Of a stretch of 43,377 bases of DNA, positions 32,112 through 40,544 are shown piece after piece. This stretch comes from an uncultured Subdoligranulum sp. Its GTDB lineage: Bacteria > Bacillota > Clostridia > Oscillospirales > Ruminococcaceae. Under the pieces are notes generated by a model. That model was given only the letters and a program-made list of their open reading frames with translations. It had not been told where the DNA came from and searched no databases. The DNA is taken from assembly GCA_900545545.1 (NCBI GenBank), contig UQZO01000016.1, forward strand, positions 1-43,377, read 5' to 3'. Each line of letters opens with the position of its first letter. Positions within the stretch are counted from its first letter, which is position 1. The position numbers were made by a program, and so were the translations under genes.

Positions 32112-32879
32112 TCACACCGCGCCGTAGATGCCCTGCACCGACACTTCGCCGGTGAAAACGCGGGTCTCGCCGTTTTCGCCTTCCACGATCAGGCGTCCTT
32201 CCTCGTCCACATCGGTGGCGATGCCCGCCCCGCCGTCGTAGGTCACCCGGCGGCCCAGGTTCACGCAGCGGGCCTTGTACCGTTCACGGTAAGGGGCAAA
32301 GCCCTCCACCTCATAGGTATACAGTTCCCGGTCAAAGCCGAAATCCGTCATGTACTGGGCCAGCCATTCGGGGTCCACGTCCAGGTCCACCTTCACGCCC
32401 TGCAACGCCAGGCTGGTGCCGTGGGGCAGGCCCGCGGCGTCAAAATACGCCTGGTCCTGGGCCAGGTTGATGCCGATGCCCGACAGCACACTGTGTCCGT
32501 CGGGGGCACCCTCGCACAAAATGCCCACCACCTTTTTGCCGTTGAGCAACAGGTCGTTGGGCCACTTGATCTGGCACTGTACGCCGTAGCGCTGTTCCAG
32601 GGCATCGGCCACCGCCAGGCTGGAAAACAGCGGCAGGGTACCGGGCTGCGCCAGCGGCGTTTTGAGCACCACCGTATAATACAGCGCCTTGCCCGGGGCG
32701 TCGATCCACTGGCGGCCCAGCCGACCGCGGCCCGCCGTCTGGCTGGTGGAATACACCGCCCCGATAGGCCCGAAGATGTCCAGGTGGGCCTTGGCCCAGG
32801 TATTGGTGCTGTCTACTTCAGGAACAAACTGTACACTCTCGTTCAAAATTCCGGCACCCTCTTCCATCCAAAGGAACAT
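32112..32879 (-). CDS. birA: Biotin--[carboxylase/decarboxylase] ligase, no HTH domain
   Basis: The 255-residue ligase has the biotin-protein-ligase catalytic core: VPEVDSTNTWAK, the GRGRLGRQW adenylate loop, KWPNDLLLNGKKVVGIL and LSGIGINLAQ. The small C-terminal domain follows. It lacks the N-terminal DNA-binding domain, so it should not repress biotin genes. A likely client is the biotin carrier of a Na+-pumping decarboxylase whose beta and gamma subunits lie in this window. The start is uncertain: the 32879 ATG (GGAG close by) overlaps the upstream gene by 37 bp; the ATG at 32867 is an alternative. Confidence 0.93.
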   Translation of the reverse strand: MFLWMEEGAGILNESVQFVPEVDSTNTWAKAHLDIFGPIGAVYSTSQTAGRGRLGRQWIDAPGKALYYTVVLKTPLAQPGTLPLFSSLAVADALEQRYGVQCQIKWPNDLLLNGKKVVGILCEGAPDGHSVLSGIGINLAQDQAYFDAAGLPHGTSLALQGVKVDLDVDPEWLAQYMTDFGFDRELYTYEVEGFAPYRERYKARCVNLGRRVTYDGGAGIATDVDEEGRLIVEGENGETRVFTGEVSVQGIYGAV

Positions 32880-33337
32880 TCTCCGTCGGTCACTTCAATG
32901 ACGCCGTAACTGCCGCCGTCCCGCAAACTGCCGGGATTGAACACCGTGGCCGCCGTGCCCACGCCCCGGGTCAGTTCCCGCACGTGGGTGTGGCCGAACA
33001 GCGCCACGTCGGCGCCCCGTTCCCCGGCGCATTCGGCCAGCCGCTCGCTGCCCATCTTGACGCCGTAATGGTGGCCGTGGGTATAGAAAAACAACACCCC
33101 CGCAAAGGGCGCCATCCCCTCGGTGGGTTCCTCGTAGCCGGTGTCGCAGTTGCCCGCTACCCGGTAGATGGGATAGGGGACCGGCGTTTTGCGCAGCTGC
33201 AGGGCCGCGTTCAGGTCATATATGCCGTCGCCCAGGTAAAACATGGCGTCGGCTTCCTCGTGGTCCAGCACCCAGCGCAGGCTGCGCAGGCGGCCGTGCA
33301 CGTCGCTGATCACAAGGATTTTGGTGGTATCGGACAT
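32843..33337 (-). CDS. YfcE/MJ0936-type metallophosphoesterase
   Basis: The 164-residue calcineurin-like phosphoesterase has all family motifs: ISDVHGRLRSLRWVL, YLGDGIYD, VAGNCDTG, YTHGHHYGV, FGHTHVREL and FNPGSLRDGG. Such proteins hydrolyse phosphodiesters with two metal ions in the cytoplasm. AAAGGA lies about 8 nt before the ATG. Its 3' end overlaps birA by 37 bp. Confidence 0.93.
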   Translation of the reverse strand: MSDTTKILVISDVHGRLRSLRWVLDHEEADAMFYLGDGIYDLNAALQLRKTPVPYPIYRVAGNCDTGYEEPTEGMAPFAGVLFFYTHGHHYGVKMGSERLAECAGERGADVALFGHTHVRELTRGVGTAATVFNPGSLRDGGSYGVIEVTDGECSFGWKRVPEF

Positions 33338-33415
33338 GAGAAAAATCCTTTCTGGATAAAATCAAAACACGCGGGTCACGGGGGTTCGGGCACACCCGAA
33401 TCAAAGGTGGAGCAC

Positions 33416-33762
33416 CGCCAAAACGGCAGGAAAAACAGTCTCTCCAGGCGTTTTTCCCCGTTTTGGCGAGGGCGACTTCTTCTTTGGGGGTCTCGGGGGC
33501 GTGCAGCCCCAGAGCCGTGCCCCGCGCCTCGGAATGCGGGGCTTTTTGCCTGCGGGGCTATGCCCCGCAATCGCGTCCACAGAATACAGCGCGATGCAAA
33601 AACCAACGCGAAGCGTTGGTTCCCCTGTTCACGGCCCCGGAACCGGGGCCATTGGGCGGGGTGCCTAACTTGCCGTTACCTTTGGTCGGTCAAAAAGGAA
33701 CGTATCCCGGGAGCGCGAACCTACCGGAAAATCGCCCGGGCGGCATATATGCCGCCCCCTAC
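33416..33762. repeat. Palindrome array with an inverted, disrupted copy of the dispersed element
   Basis: This 460-bp gap (33338-33797) has no gene. It holds an inverted repeat CGCCAAAACGG (33416-33426 / 33458-33468) and palindromes at 33551-33569 (TGCGGGGC), 33602-33620 (ACCAACGC) and 33633-33650 (GGCCCCGG). A REP with core GGCGGCATAT is at 33737-33762. Segments 33511-33537 and 33681-33722 are reverse-complement matches to two blocks of the element at 8748-9016, so those palindromes sit inside a broken third copy. Confidence 0.65.
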
Positions 33763-33797
33763 GGCCTGCCGGAGGTATTGCCCGCTCCCGCCGCGGC

Positions 33798-34637
33798 TCA
33801 ATCTTTGGCGATGAGTTCCTTATAAATCTCGCCCTTGGAGAAGGGGGTACCGGCGGCAGCCTGTTTCGCGGCGGCCGAGGGCGGCATCCCGCCTGCCAGC
33901 AGCGTTCTGGCGGCGGCCACCACATCCTCCTTGGTGGGTTCGGCGTCCGCTGCGGCGGCAGCCGGGTCCGCCCCTGCCACCACCAGCACATACTCGCCCC
34001 GGGGATCGTGTTCCTTATAATAGGCCACGGCCTCGCCCAGGGTGGTTTTGGTGATCTCCTCGTGGAGTTTCGTCAGTTCCCGGCAAAGGCTCACCGGCCG
34101 GTCGGCCCCGAAGGCAGCCGTCAGATCGTCCAGCGTGCCCCGCAGTTTATGGGGCGCTTCATAGAACAGTATGGTCCGGGTCTCGCCCTGCAAAGCAGCC
34201 AGGCGCTCCCGCCGTTCCCGCTTGGGGACCGGCAGAAATCCCTCGAACACGAACCGCGCCGTGGGCTGGCCGCTGGCTGCCAAAGCCGTGATGCAGGCCG
34301 ATGCCCCCGGCACCGGCACCACACGGATGCCCCGGGCGTGGGCCTCGGCCACGATCTGCTCCCCGGGGTCGCTGATGCAGGGCATGCCCGCATCGCTGCA
34401 CAGGGCGCAGTCCTCCCCGGCTTCGATGCGCTGCAAAATGGCTTCCCCATGGTGCAGGGCGTGCTCATAGTAACTGACCATCGGCTTTTTCAGCCCCAGA
34501 TGGTTCAGCAATCGCAGCGTCACGCGGGTATCCTCGGCGGCCACAAAATCCACCGCGCCGAAGGTCGCCGCCACCCGCGGCGGCATATCCTCGAGATTCC
34601 CGATGGGCGTCGCCACCAGATACAATGTCCCGGCCAA
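33798..34637 (-). CDS. rsmI: 16S rRNA (cytidine1402-2'-O)-methyltransferase RsmI
   Basis: The 279-residue SAM-dependent TP-methylase has the family blocks GTLYLVATPIGNLEDMPPR, VAAEDTRVT, SDAGMPCISDPGE, VPVPGASACITALAASG and FYEAPHKL. It methylates the 2'-O of C1402 in the decoding centre together with RsmH. A C-terminal Ala-rich extension ends in FSKGEIYKELI. It is flanked on both sides by copies of the dispersed structured element in opposite orientation. Confidence 0.97.
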   Translation of the reverse strand: MAGTLYLVATPIGNLEDMPPRVAATFGAVDFVAAEDTRVTLRLLNHLGLKKPMVSYYEHALHHGEAILQRIEAGEDCALCSDAGMPCISDPGEQIVAEAHARGIRVVPVPGASACITALAASGQPTARFVFEGFLPVPKRERRERLAALQGETRTILFYEAPHKLRGTLDDLTAAFGADRPVSLCRELTKLHEEITKTTLGEAVAYYKEHDPRGEYVLVVAGADPAAAAADAEPTKEDVVAAARTLLAGGMPPSAAAKQAAAGTPFSKGEIYKELIAKD

Positions 34638-34666
34638 GAAAAGGCCCCCTTTTTCTATAATATTCT

Positions 34667-34695
34667 ATTATATCCAACCTGTGCGCCGTTGGCAA
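34667..34695 (-). promoter_or_regulatory. rsmI promoter
   Basis: On the minus strand, TTGCCA (34695-34690), a 17-bp spacer and perfect TATAAT (34672-34667) lie 30 bp before the rsmI ATG. Confidence 0.8.
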
Positions 34696-34745
34696 GCGGG
34701 CGTGTTGCCCTCACCGATGGGATATTACTAATTGACGGATTGGGT

Positions 34746-34770
34746 GTAGGGGCGGCCTACAGGCCGCCCG
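34746..34770 (+). repeat. REP palindrome, GGCGGCC core
   Basis: GTAGGGGCGGCCTAC with its complementary arm matches the copy at 14811-14835 base for base. It lies between the rsmI promoter and copy 2 of the dispersed element. Confidence 0.85.
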
Positions 34771-34788
34771 TGCGGTTTACCCGTTAAG

Positions 34789-35060
34789 TTCGCGTTCCCG
34801 GGAGATTGCGGAATGTTCCTTTTTGACCGGCCAAAAAGGAACCGAAAAACCCGCCGCTACTTCCGAGGCGCGGGGCACGGCTCAAGGGGCCTGCGGGCCC
34901 CTTAAGAAACCCCGGGGCTTTTAGGATGTCGCCCGAGATGGTTCCCGCTTCTGGCAGAGACAAATGCTCTAGCAACCATACCGCTCGTGCCTGCCGTGCG
35001 AGCTCATCCGGTCTCCGCGATTTAAAATCCCGTCCGCCTTCGCGGACGGGCCCTGGCGGG
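34789..35060 (-). repeat. Structured dispersed element, copy 2 (candidate non-coding RNA)
   Basis: This is nearly identical to 8748-9016 across about 270 bp, with the same order of hairpins and the same conserved core (complement of GATGTCGCCCGAGATGG and GCTCTAGCAACCATACCG). Differences concentrate at a few positions in and near hairpins. It fills most of the 566-bp rsmI-acylphosphatase gap. No convincing coding frame is present. Confidence 0.7.
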
Positions 35061-35110
35061 AGATGGGATATTTCCCGCCCTACATCCCTACAAAACGTTT
35101 TTTCTACCCA

Positions 35111-35184
35111 AAAAAGGCATGGTCAAGTGACCATGCCTTTTTGTTTAGAGTTTCTTTGCCTACTTTCTTTGCAAAGAAAGTAGG
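35111..35184. terminator. Acylphosphatase terminator and gene-end palindrome
   Basis: Going downstream of the acylphosphatase gene on the minus strand are a 26-bp palindrome (35159-35184, arm CCTACTTTCTTTG), CAAAGAAACTCTAAA, then a perfect 15-bp stem AAAAAGGCATGGTCA/TGACCATGCCTTTTT (35111-35142). Confidence 0.85.
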
Positions 35185-35203
35185 GCTTTGCAAAGAAGGA
35201 ACA

Positions 35204-35488
35204 CTAATCCCCGCTGCGCTCGGAAAAGCCGTACTCGTGGTCTTCCAGGGGGAGGTTATCCACCGTCATGCCCTCTATGCGTCCCCAGCGGCAGGTGCGC
35301 TCAATCATGGGCACCAGCTTATCCAGCTGGGCGGGTTCGCCCTGGGCTTCCAGCGTCACGCTGCCGTCCCAGTTGTTGGCCACCCAGCCCGTCAGGCCCA
35401 GGTTCTGGGCGGCGCAGGCGGAAAAATACCGGAACCCGACCCCCTGTACCCGGCCCGTGAACCGCCAGCGGCGTCGTACCGCGCTCAT
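35204..35488 (-). CDS. acyP: Acylphosphatase
   Basis: This 94-residue enzyme has the signature GRVQGVGFRYF, with the catalytic Arg, and GWVANNWDGSV, with the catalytic Asn. It hydrolyses acyl phosphates in the cytoplasm. The ATG at 35488 overlaps the copA stop (ATGA), so it is translated with the copper ATPase, an unusual pairing whose meaning is unclear. Confidence 0.95.
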   Translation of the reverse strand: MSAVRRRWRFTGRVQGVGFRYFSACAAQNLGLTGWVANNWDGSVTLEAQGEPAQLDKLVPMIERTCRWGRIEGMTVDNLPLEDHEYGFSERSGD

Positions 35489-35697
35489 CCTTCGATGCCC
35501 GTGACGGTGTAGTCCTTCGCCTCCACGGCGTCTTTCAGGGCTGCGTCCGCCACCTCGTGGGAAAGGCTCACCACCGCCGTGCCGCTCTCGTGGCTGACGG
35601 CGGCGTTCTCCACACCGTCCAGCGCTTCCAGCGCCTTCTTCACGGTGGCTTCGCAGTGGGCACACATCATGCCCTCGATATGGATAGTTTTGGTCAT
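35485..35697 (-). CDS. copZ: Possible internally initiated CopZ copper chaperone
   Basis: Within the copA frame, AGGAGG followed by 8 nt and ATG (35697) precedes the last HMA domain. The predicted 70-residue product starts MTKTIHIEGMMCAHCEATVK and is exactly CopZ-sized. The ribosome site is read in copA as QEV. This suggests that free chaperone may be made from the same frame, or that two genes fused recently by losing a stop. Expression is inference. Confidence 0.6.
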   Translation of the reverse strand: MTKTIHIEGMMCAHCEATVKKALEALDGVENAAVSHESGTAVVSLSHEVADAALKDAVEAKDYTVTGIEG

Positions 35698-38070
35698 GGT
35701 TTTTACCTCCTGTTTGGGGGCCTGTACCGGACAGGCAGCCGGGCAGGCCGTGGAACGGGCAGGGGCCGCCTGCCGTGCCGGTGCCTTGTGTTTGGGCGGG
35801 GCGTCGTGGTCGGCGCTGCGCGGGTCAAAGGTATTCAGGCGCAGGGCGTTGGTGACCACGCAGACGCTGGAAAGACTCATGGCGGCGGAGGCGATCATGG
35901 GGTTGAGGGTGATGCCCAGCCCGGTGAACACACCGGCCGCCAGGGGAATACAGATGGCATTGTAGAAGAAGGCCCAGAAGAGGTTCTGGTGGATGTTGCG
36001 CACCACCGCCCGGGAGAGCCGCACGGCGGCGGGCACATCGGCCAGGTCGCTGCGCACCAGCACCACATCGGCGGCGTCCAGGGCCACGTCGGCCCCCGCC
36101 CCGATGGCAATGCCGGTCTCGGCCCGGGTCAGGGCGGGGGCATCGTTGATGCCGTCCCCCACCATGGCCACCCGGCCTTCCTTCTGGTGGCGGCGGACCT
36201 CCGCCTCCTTGCCGGCAGGGAGCACTCCTGCCACCACATGGGCGGCGTCCAGGCCCACCAGCTCGCCGATGTGGCGGGCGGTGGCTTCGTTGTCGCCGGT
36301 GAGCAGCACCACGTTCAGCCCTAAGGCCTTCATCTGGGCGATGGCCCCCGCCGAGGTCTTTTTCACCACGTCGGAAACGCCGATGACGCCCGCGGGGCTG
36401 CCCGCCAGCGAGAAGTACAGCGGCGTGATGCCCGCGGCGCTCATGGTCTGGCCCGCTTCCTCCAGGTCGGGGGGCAGGACGCAGTAGTTGCGGATGAAAT
36501 CGGCGTTACCGCCGGCAATGACCTTGCCGGCCACCTTGCCCCGCAGACCCTGACCGGGCACCGCTTCAAACCCCGCCACGGCGGTATATTTGATTTTATC
36601 GTGCTCGGCCCGCTGCAGAATCGCCCGGGCCAGGGGATGCTCGCTGCGCAGTTCCAGCCCGGCCGCCATGCTCAGCAGGAATTTCTCCGGCACGCGGCGG
36701 GTACCCACGATCTTTACCACGCTGGGCTCGCCGGTGGTGATGGTGCCGGTTTTATCCAGCAGCACGGTGTCGGTGTAGCCGGTGGTCTCGAGACTGGCGG
36801 CGGTCTTGAAGAGAATGCCGTGCTTGGCGCCCACGCCGCTGCCCACCATGATGGCCACCGGGGTGGCAAGGCCCAGCGCGCAGGGGCAGCTGATGACCAG
36901 CACCGAGATGCCCCGGGCCAGCGCATAGGCGAAGGTCTGGCCCAGGAGCAGCCAGACAAGGAAGGTCACCGCCGCAATGCCGATGACCGCGGGCACAAAG
37001 ATGCCGGAGACTTTATCGGCGGTCTTGGCCAGGGGGGCCTTGGTGGCGGCGGCGTCCCGCACCAGCCGGATGACCTGGGAAAGGGTGGTATCCTGGCCCA
37101 CCCGCTCGGCGCGGCAGGTCAGGGAGCCGTTCTGGTTGATGGTGGCGGCGCTTACCGGGGAACCGGGGAACTTGTCCACCGGCATACTCTCGCCGGTGAG
37201 GGCCGCTTCGTTCACGCTGGAAACGCCCTCGGCCACCGTGCCGTCCACCGGGATGGATTCCCCGGGTTTGACGAGGAAGAGGTCGCCCACTTCCACCTCG
37301 CTCACCGGCACCGTCACCGGTTGGCCGTCCCGCAGCACCGTGGCGGTCTGGGGGGCCAGCTGCATCAGGCTCTTGAGGGCGTCGGTGGTGCGGCCTTTGC
37401 TGTAGGCTTCCAGCGTTTTGCCCACCGTGATGAGGGTCAGGATCATGGCGGCGGATTCAAAATAGAGGTCGTGGCGGTATTGCAGCACCATGGCCTCGTC
37501 GCCCCCCGCCAGCCCGGCGGAAATCATGATAAGGGCAAAGACGCCGTAGAGCAGCGCCGCCCCGGCGCCCATGGCCACCAGCGTATCCATGCCGGGGGCC
37601 TTGGTGCGCACCCCTTTCCAGCCGCTGATGAAGAAGGCGCGGTTGATCCAGCAGACCGGCAGCGTCAGCGCCAGCTGCAACAGGCCGTACACCAGCGCCC
37701 CCGGCCCGGCCCCTTCCAGAAAAGGCGGCAGCGGCAGGCCGATCATATGCCCCATGGAAAGGTACATCAAGGGCACCAGGAAACACAGGCTGTAAATCAG
37801 CCGTTTTTTCAGGCGCGGGGTCTCGGTATCGTCCAGGTTCACTTCCGCGGCATCGTCGGCGGGGGCGGCGCCGTACCCGGCGGCTTCCACGGCGCGGCAG
37901 ATGCGTTTTTGCAGCCGGGCCTCGTCGGCGCCGGGCTCGCACTGGACCTGCATGGAATTGGTCAGCAGGCTGACCGAAACCGACTGCACGCCGGGCACCG
38001 CCGCCACGGCTTTTTCCACATGACTGGCACAAGCCGCACAGCTCATGCCGGTGATCTCATAGCGTTGCAT
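35485..38070 (-). CDS. copA: Copper-translocating P1B-ATPase with fused C-terminal CopZ domain
   Basis: The 861-residue ATPase has an N-terminal HMA domain (GMSCAAC, Cys 11 and 14), membrane segments, and the P1B ion motif CPC in VISCPCALGLATP near residue 394. The phosphorylation site DKTGTITTGEP is near 438, HP is in RSEHPLARAIL, and GDGINDAPAL is near 638. After the last helices comes a linker rich in Ala/Pro/Lys with ACPAACPV, then a complete second HMA domain (IEGMMCAHCEATVKKALEAL) from residue 792. Copper chaperone CopZ is normally a separate gene. AAAGGAG lies 9 nt before the ATG at 38070. It exports Cu+ from the cytoplasm. Confidence 0.96.
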   Translation of the reverse strand: MQRYEITGMSCAACASHVEKAVAAVPGVQSVSVSLLTNSMQVQCEPGADEARLQKRICRAVEAAGYGAAPADDAAEVNLDDTETPRLKKRLIYSLCFLVPLMYLSMGHMIGLPLPPFLEGAGPGALVYGLLQLALTLPVCWINRAFFISGWKGVRTKAPGMDTLVAMGAGAALLYGVFALIMISAGLAGGDEAMVLQYRHDLYFESAAMILTLITVGKTLEAYSKGRTTDALKSLMQLAPQTATVLRDGQPVTVPVSEVEVGDLFLVKPGESIPVDGTVAEGVSSVNEAALTGESMPVDKFPGSPVSAATINQNGSLTCRAERVGQDTTLSQVIRLVRDAAATKAPLAKTADKVSGIFVPAVIGIAAVTFLVWLLLGQTFAYALARGISVLVISCPCALGLATPVAIMVGSGVGAKHGILFKTAASLETTGYTDTVLLDKTGTITTGEPSVVKIVGTRRVPEKFLLSMAAGLELRSEHPLARAILQRAEHDKIKYTAVAGFEAVPGQGLRGKVAGKVIAGGNADFIRNYCVLPPDLEEAGQTMSAAGITPLYFSLAGSPAGVIGVSDVVKKTSAGAIAQMKALGLNVVLLTGDNEATARHIGELVGLDAAHVVAGVLPAGKEAEVRRHQKEGRVAMVGDGINDAPALTRAETGIAIGAGADVALDAADVVLVRSDLADVPAAVRLSRAVVRNIHQNLFWAFFYNAICIPLAAGVFTGLGITLNPMIASAAMSLSSVCVVTNALRLNTFDPRSADHDAPPKHKAPARQAAPARSTACPAACPVQAPKQEVKTMTKTIHIEGMMCAHCEATVKKALEALDGVENAAVSHESGTAVVSLSHEVADAALKDAVEAKDYTVTGIEG

Positions 38071-38148
38071 TGTGGAGAACTCCTTTGTTCTGGGGTGAAA
38101 AGAAGGAAAGAACGGGAAACGGGCGGCGGCACCGCCCCTTTTCCACCA

Positions 38149-39069
38149 TTAAAACAGATTTTCCGGCAAAAGGATGTCGTGTTGTGGCACTTTGGCCCAG
38201 GTAAAGCTCTCCGCCAGCGCCGCCGGTGTGGCGGGGCGGGGGGCATCCTGCAAGCCGCAGGCAAAGGCCAGTTTGCCGATGATCTCCTCGGGGGCGTATT
38301 TCGCCCGCAGGTTTTCCAGGCTCTGGTCCCCGTCCCGCTTGGAGAGCCGCCGTCCGTCGGCGGCCAGCAGCAGGGGCAGGTGGTAAAACCGGGGGGCCGT
38401 CAGCCCCAGTTCCCGGTAGAGCCAGAGCTGCCGCGGGGTGCTGCTCAGAAGGTCGGCGCCCCGCACCACTTCGTTGACGCCCATCAGGGCATCATCCACC
38501 ACCACCGCCAGCTGGTAGGCAAACACACCGTCCGCCCGGCGGAGATAAAAATCCCCGCAGTCCCGGGCCAGATTCTCGGCGTAGGGGCCCATGTGGCCGT
38601 CGGTGAAAGCGATGGTCTCGTCGGGCACCTGCACCCGCCAGGCGGGGGCACGGGTGCGGGATTTTTCCGCAATTTGGTCGGGGGTCAGGTTCCGGCAGGT
38701 ACCGGCGTAAATCACCTGGCCGTCGCTGCGGTGGGGCGCACTGGCGGCGTGAAGCTGGCTGCGGCTGCAAAAGCAGGGGTACACCAGCCCCCGGCGGGCC
38801 AGAATGTCATAGTACTGCTGGTAGATCTCCGACCGTTCGCTCTGGTAGACCGGCGGCTCGGGGCCGTCGGCGGCAAGACCCAGCCAGGCCAGGTCCTCCA
38901 TAATGGCGTCGGCGTAGACCCGGGGGCACCGCTGGGTGTCCAGGTCCTCGATGCGCAACAGCACCTGCCCGCCCCGGCTCTTGGCGCTCAGCCAGGCCAG
39001 CAGACAGCACAAGAGGTTCCCCAGGTGCATCCGTCCGCTGGGGCTGGGGGCATATCGTCCGGTGATCAT
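38149..39069 (-). CDS. gluQ: Glutamyl-Q tRNA(Asp) synthetase
   Basis: The 306-residue protein is a truncated class I GluRS without anticodon-binding domain. The HIGH-type motif is in GRYAPSPSGRMHLGNL, and the KMSKS-type motif reads RRLSKRDGDQS. The zinc site cysteines appear in VYPCFCSRSQL and YAGTCRN, as in GluQRS. It would attach Glu to queuosine-34 of tRNA-Asp. Its ATG overlaps the upstream aminopeptidase stop by 4 nt. Confidence 0.92.
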   Translation of the reverse strand: MITGRYAPSPSGRMHLGNLLCCLLAWLSAKSRGGQVLLRIEDLDTQRCPRVYADAIMEDLAWLGLAADGPEPPVYQSERSEIYQQYYDILARRGLVYPCFCSRSQLHAASAPHRSDGQVIYAGTCRNLTPDQIAEKSRTRAPAWRVQVPDETIAFTDGHMGPYAENLARDCGDFYLRRADGVFAYQLAVVVDDALMGVNEVVRGADLLSSTPRQLWLYRELGLTAPRFYHLPLLLAADGRRLSKRDGDQSLENLRAKYAPEEIIGKLAFACGLQDAPRPATPAALAESFTWAKVPQHDILLPENLF

Positions 39070-40364
39070 GCCAGAGTGTAGACGCCGTCGCCCAGGGCCC
39101 GCAGATGCACCCGGTAGAAGGCCGCCACAGCCTTGACCATGGCCTCGGCATCGGAAAGGGCCGCAGTCTCCACGGCGGAGTGCATGGCCAGCTGGGCCAG
39201 GCCGATATCCGCCATGGGGATGGGCAGCGAATGGCTCTGCAGGTTGCCCAGGGTGCTGCCGCCCGGCTCGTCGGCACGGTTGGTGAACACCTGCACCGGC
39301 ACGCCCGCCTTCTCGCAGATGGCGCGGAAGATGCCGCCGCTCAGGGCGTTGGTGGTGTATTTCTGGCTGGCGTTGTATTTCAGCACCACGCCGCCGCCCA
39401 GCCGCACGGGGGCTGCCGGGTCGCTCTTGGCGGCAAAGTTCGGGTGGGTGGCGTGGCCGTTGTCGGCGCTGAGCATAAAGCTGTTGGCCAGGGCCCGGTG
39501 TTCCATCTGGGCGCTGTGGGGGATGGCTTCCAGGATGCGGTCCAGCACATCCCGCAAAAAGCTGCTCTCGGCGCCTTGCCGGCTGGAGGAACCCACTTCC
39601 TCATTGTCCAGCATCGCCCATACCGGGGCACAGCCGCTGTCGGTCTCGGCGGCGGCGTCGATGAAGCCCAGCAGGGTGGTGGCGGCGCATTCCAGGTCGT
39701 CGATGCGCGGCGCCAGGAAGTACTGCCCGTCGGGGCCGATCTGGGTGGGGGCCTGGCGGGTCACCAGCTGCAGGTCCCGGTCCAGGATATCCTCCGGCGC
39801 TACGCCCAGTTCCTCGCACAGCAGGTCGGTGAGGGTACGGCCGTCCTCGGGGCCCCACAGCGGCTGCATGTCGATCTGGGGGTTATAGCTGTGGCCCTTG
39901 TTCACGTCCCGCTGCATATGGATGGCCAGGGAGGGGATCACCAGCAGGTCCCGGTCAAAGTGGACGAGGCGGGTCTCCACGCCGTCCTCGGTGCGCACCA
40001 GCACCCGGCCTGCCACCGTCAGCGGGCGGTCCAGCCAGCTGGACATGATCATCCCGCCGTAGCCTTCCACGCTCAGGCGGCGGCAGCCGTCATTGGTCAC
40101 GGCATCGCTTTTGATCTTCCAGCCCGGGGCGTCGCTGTGGCTGGCGGTGATGCGCCAGCCGCCGATGGCATGGTCGGGAATGCGCCAGGCCACCACGGCG
40201 GAACCGTTGCGGGTGATGTAGTAGCCCTTGCCCGGTTCCAGGTTCCAGTAATCGGCTTCCTCCAGCCGGGTAAAACCGGCGGCGTCCAGCCAGGCGGCTG
40301 CCGTGGCCGCTGCGTGATAGGGGGTGACACCCTCCTGCAAAAATTCAAACAAATCGTCGATCAT
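39066..40364 (-). CDS. apeB: M18 family aminopeptidase
   Basis: This 432-residue metallopeptidase has the M18 ligand motifs: H76 in TASHSDAPGWKIK, the central APRIDDLECAATTL, and DNEEVGSSSRQGA. The C-terminal part includes ADNGHATHPN and SLPIPMADIGLAQLAMHS. The family removes N-terminal acidic or neutral residues with two zinc ions. It is the first gene of the apeB-gluQ-copA-acyP run on the minus strand and is divergent from hxlR. Confidence 0.93.
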   Translation of the reverse strand: MIDDLFEFLQEGVTPYHAAATAAAWLDAAGFTRLEEADYWNLEPGKGYYITRNGSAVVAWRIPDHAIGGWRITASHSDAPGWKIKSDAVTNDGCRRLSVEGYGGMIMSSWLDRPLTVAGRVLVRTEDGVETRLVHFDRDLLVIPSLAIHMQRDVNKGHSYNPQIDMQPLWGPEDGRTLTDLLCEELGVAPEDILDRDLQLVTRQAPTQIGPDGQYFLAPRIDDLECAATTLLGFIDAAAETDSGCAPVWAMLDNEEVGSSSRQGAESSFLRDVLDRILEAIPHSAQMEHRALANSFMLSADNGHATHPNFAAKSDPAAPVRLGGGVVLKYNASQKYTTNALSGGIFRAICEKAGVPVQVFTNRADEPGGSTLGNLQSHSLPIPMADIGLAQLAMHSAVETAALSDAEAMVKAVAAFYRVHLRALGDGVYTLA

Positions 40365-40452
40365 ACGTTAAAATCTCCCTCTATGGTACAAAAGGCGCCG
40401 CAGGGCGCCCGGCTCTTTATTCATTCTACCGCAAACCGCTGGGGCGGGCAAG

Positions 40453-40487
40453 TTGCAAAATGAAAAAATTCTTATATACTTAGTATA
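40453..40487 (+). promoter_or_regulatory. hxlR promoter with palindromic operator
   Basis: TTGCAA (40453-40458), a 16-bp spacer and TATACT (40475-40480) form the promoter. The perfect 13-bp palindrome TATACTTAGTATA (40475-40487) overlaps the -10, as expected for autorepression by a dimeric winged-helix regulator. Confidence 0.65.
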
Positions 40488-40544
40488 CAGGCACTGGCCG
40501 TTTTGGCAAGTACGCACTTTTTGGAAACCGGGGGAAAGAAAACC

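Noticed and set aside
33415..33606. Short open frames in the phosphodiesterase-rsmI gap.
   Set aside because: They lack ribosome sites and overlap palindromes and a broken repeat copy.
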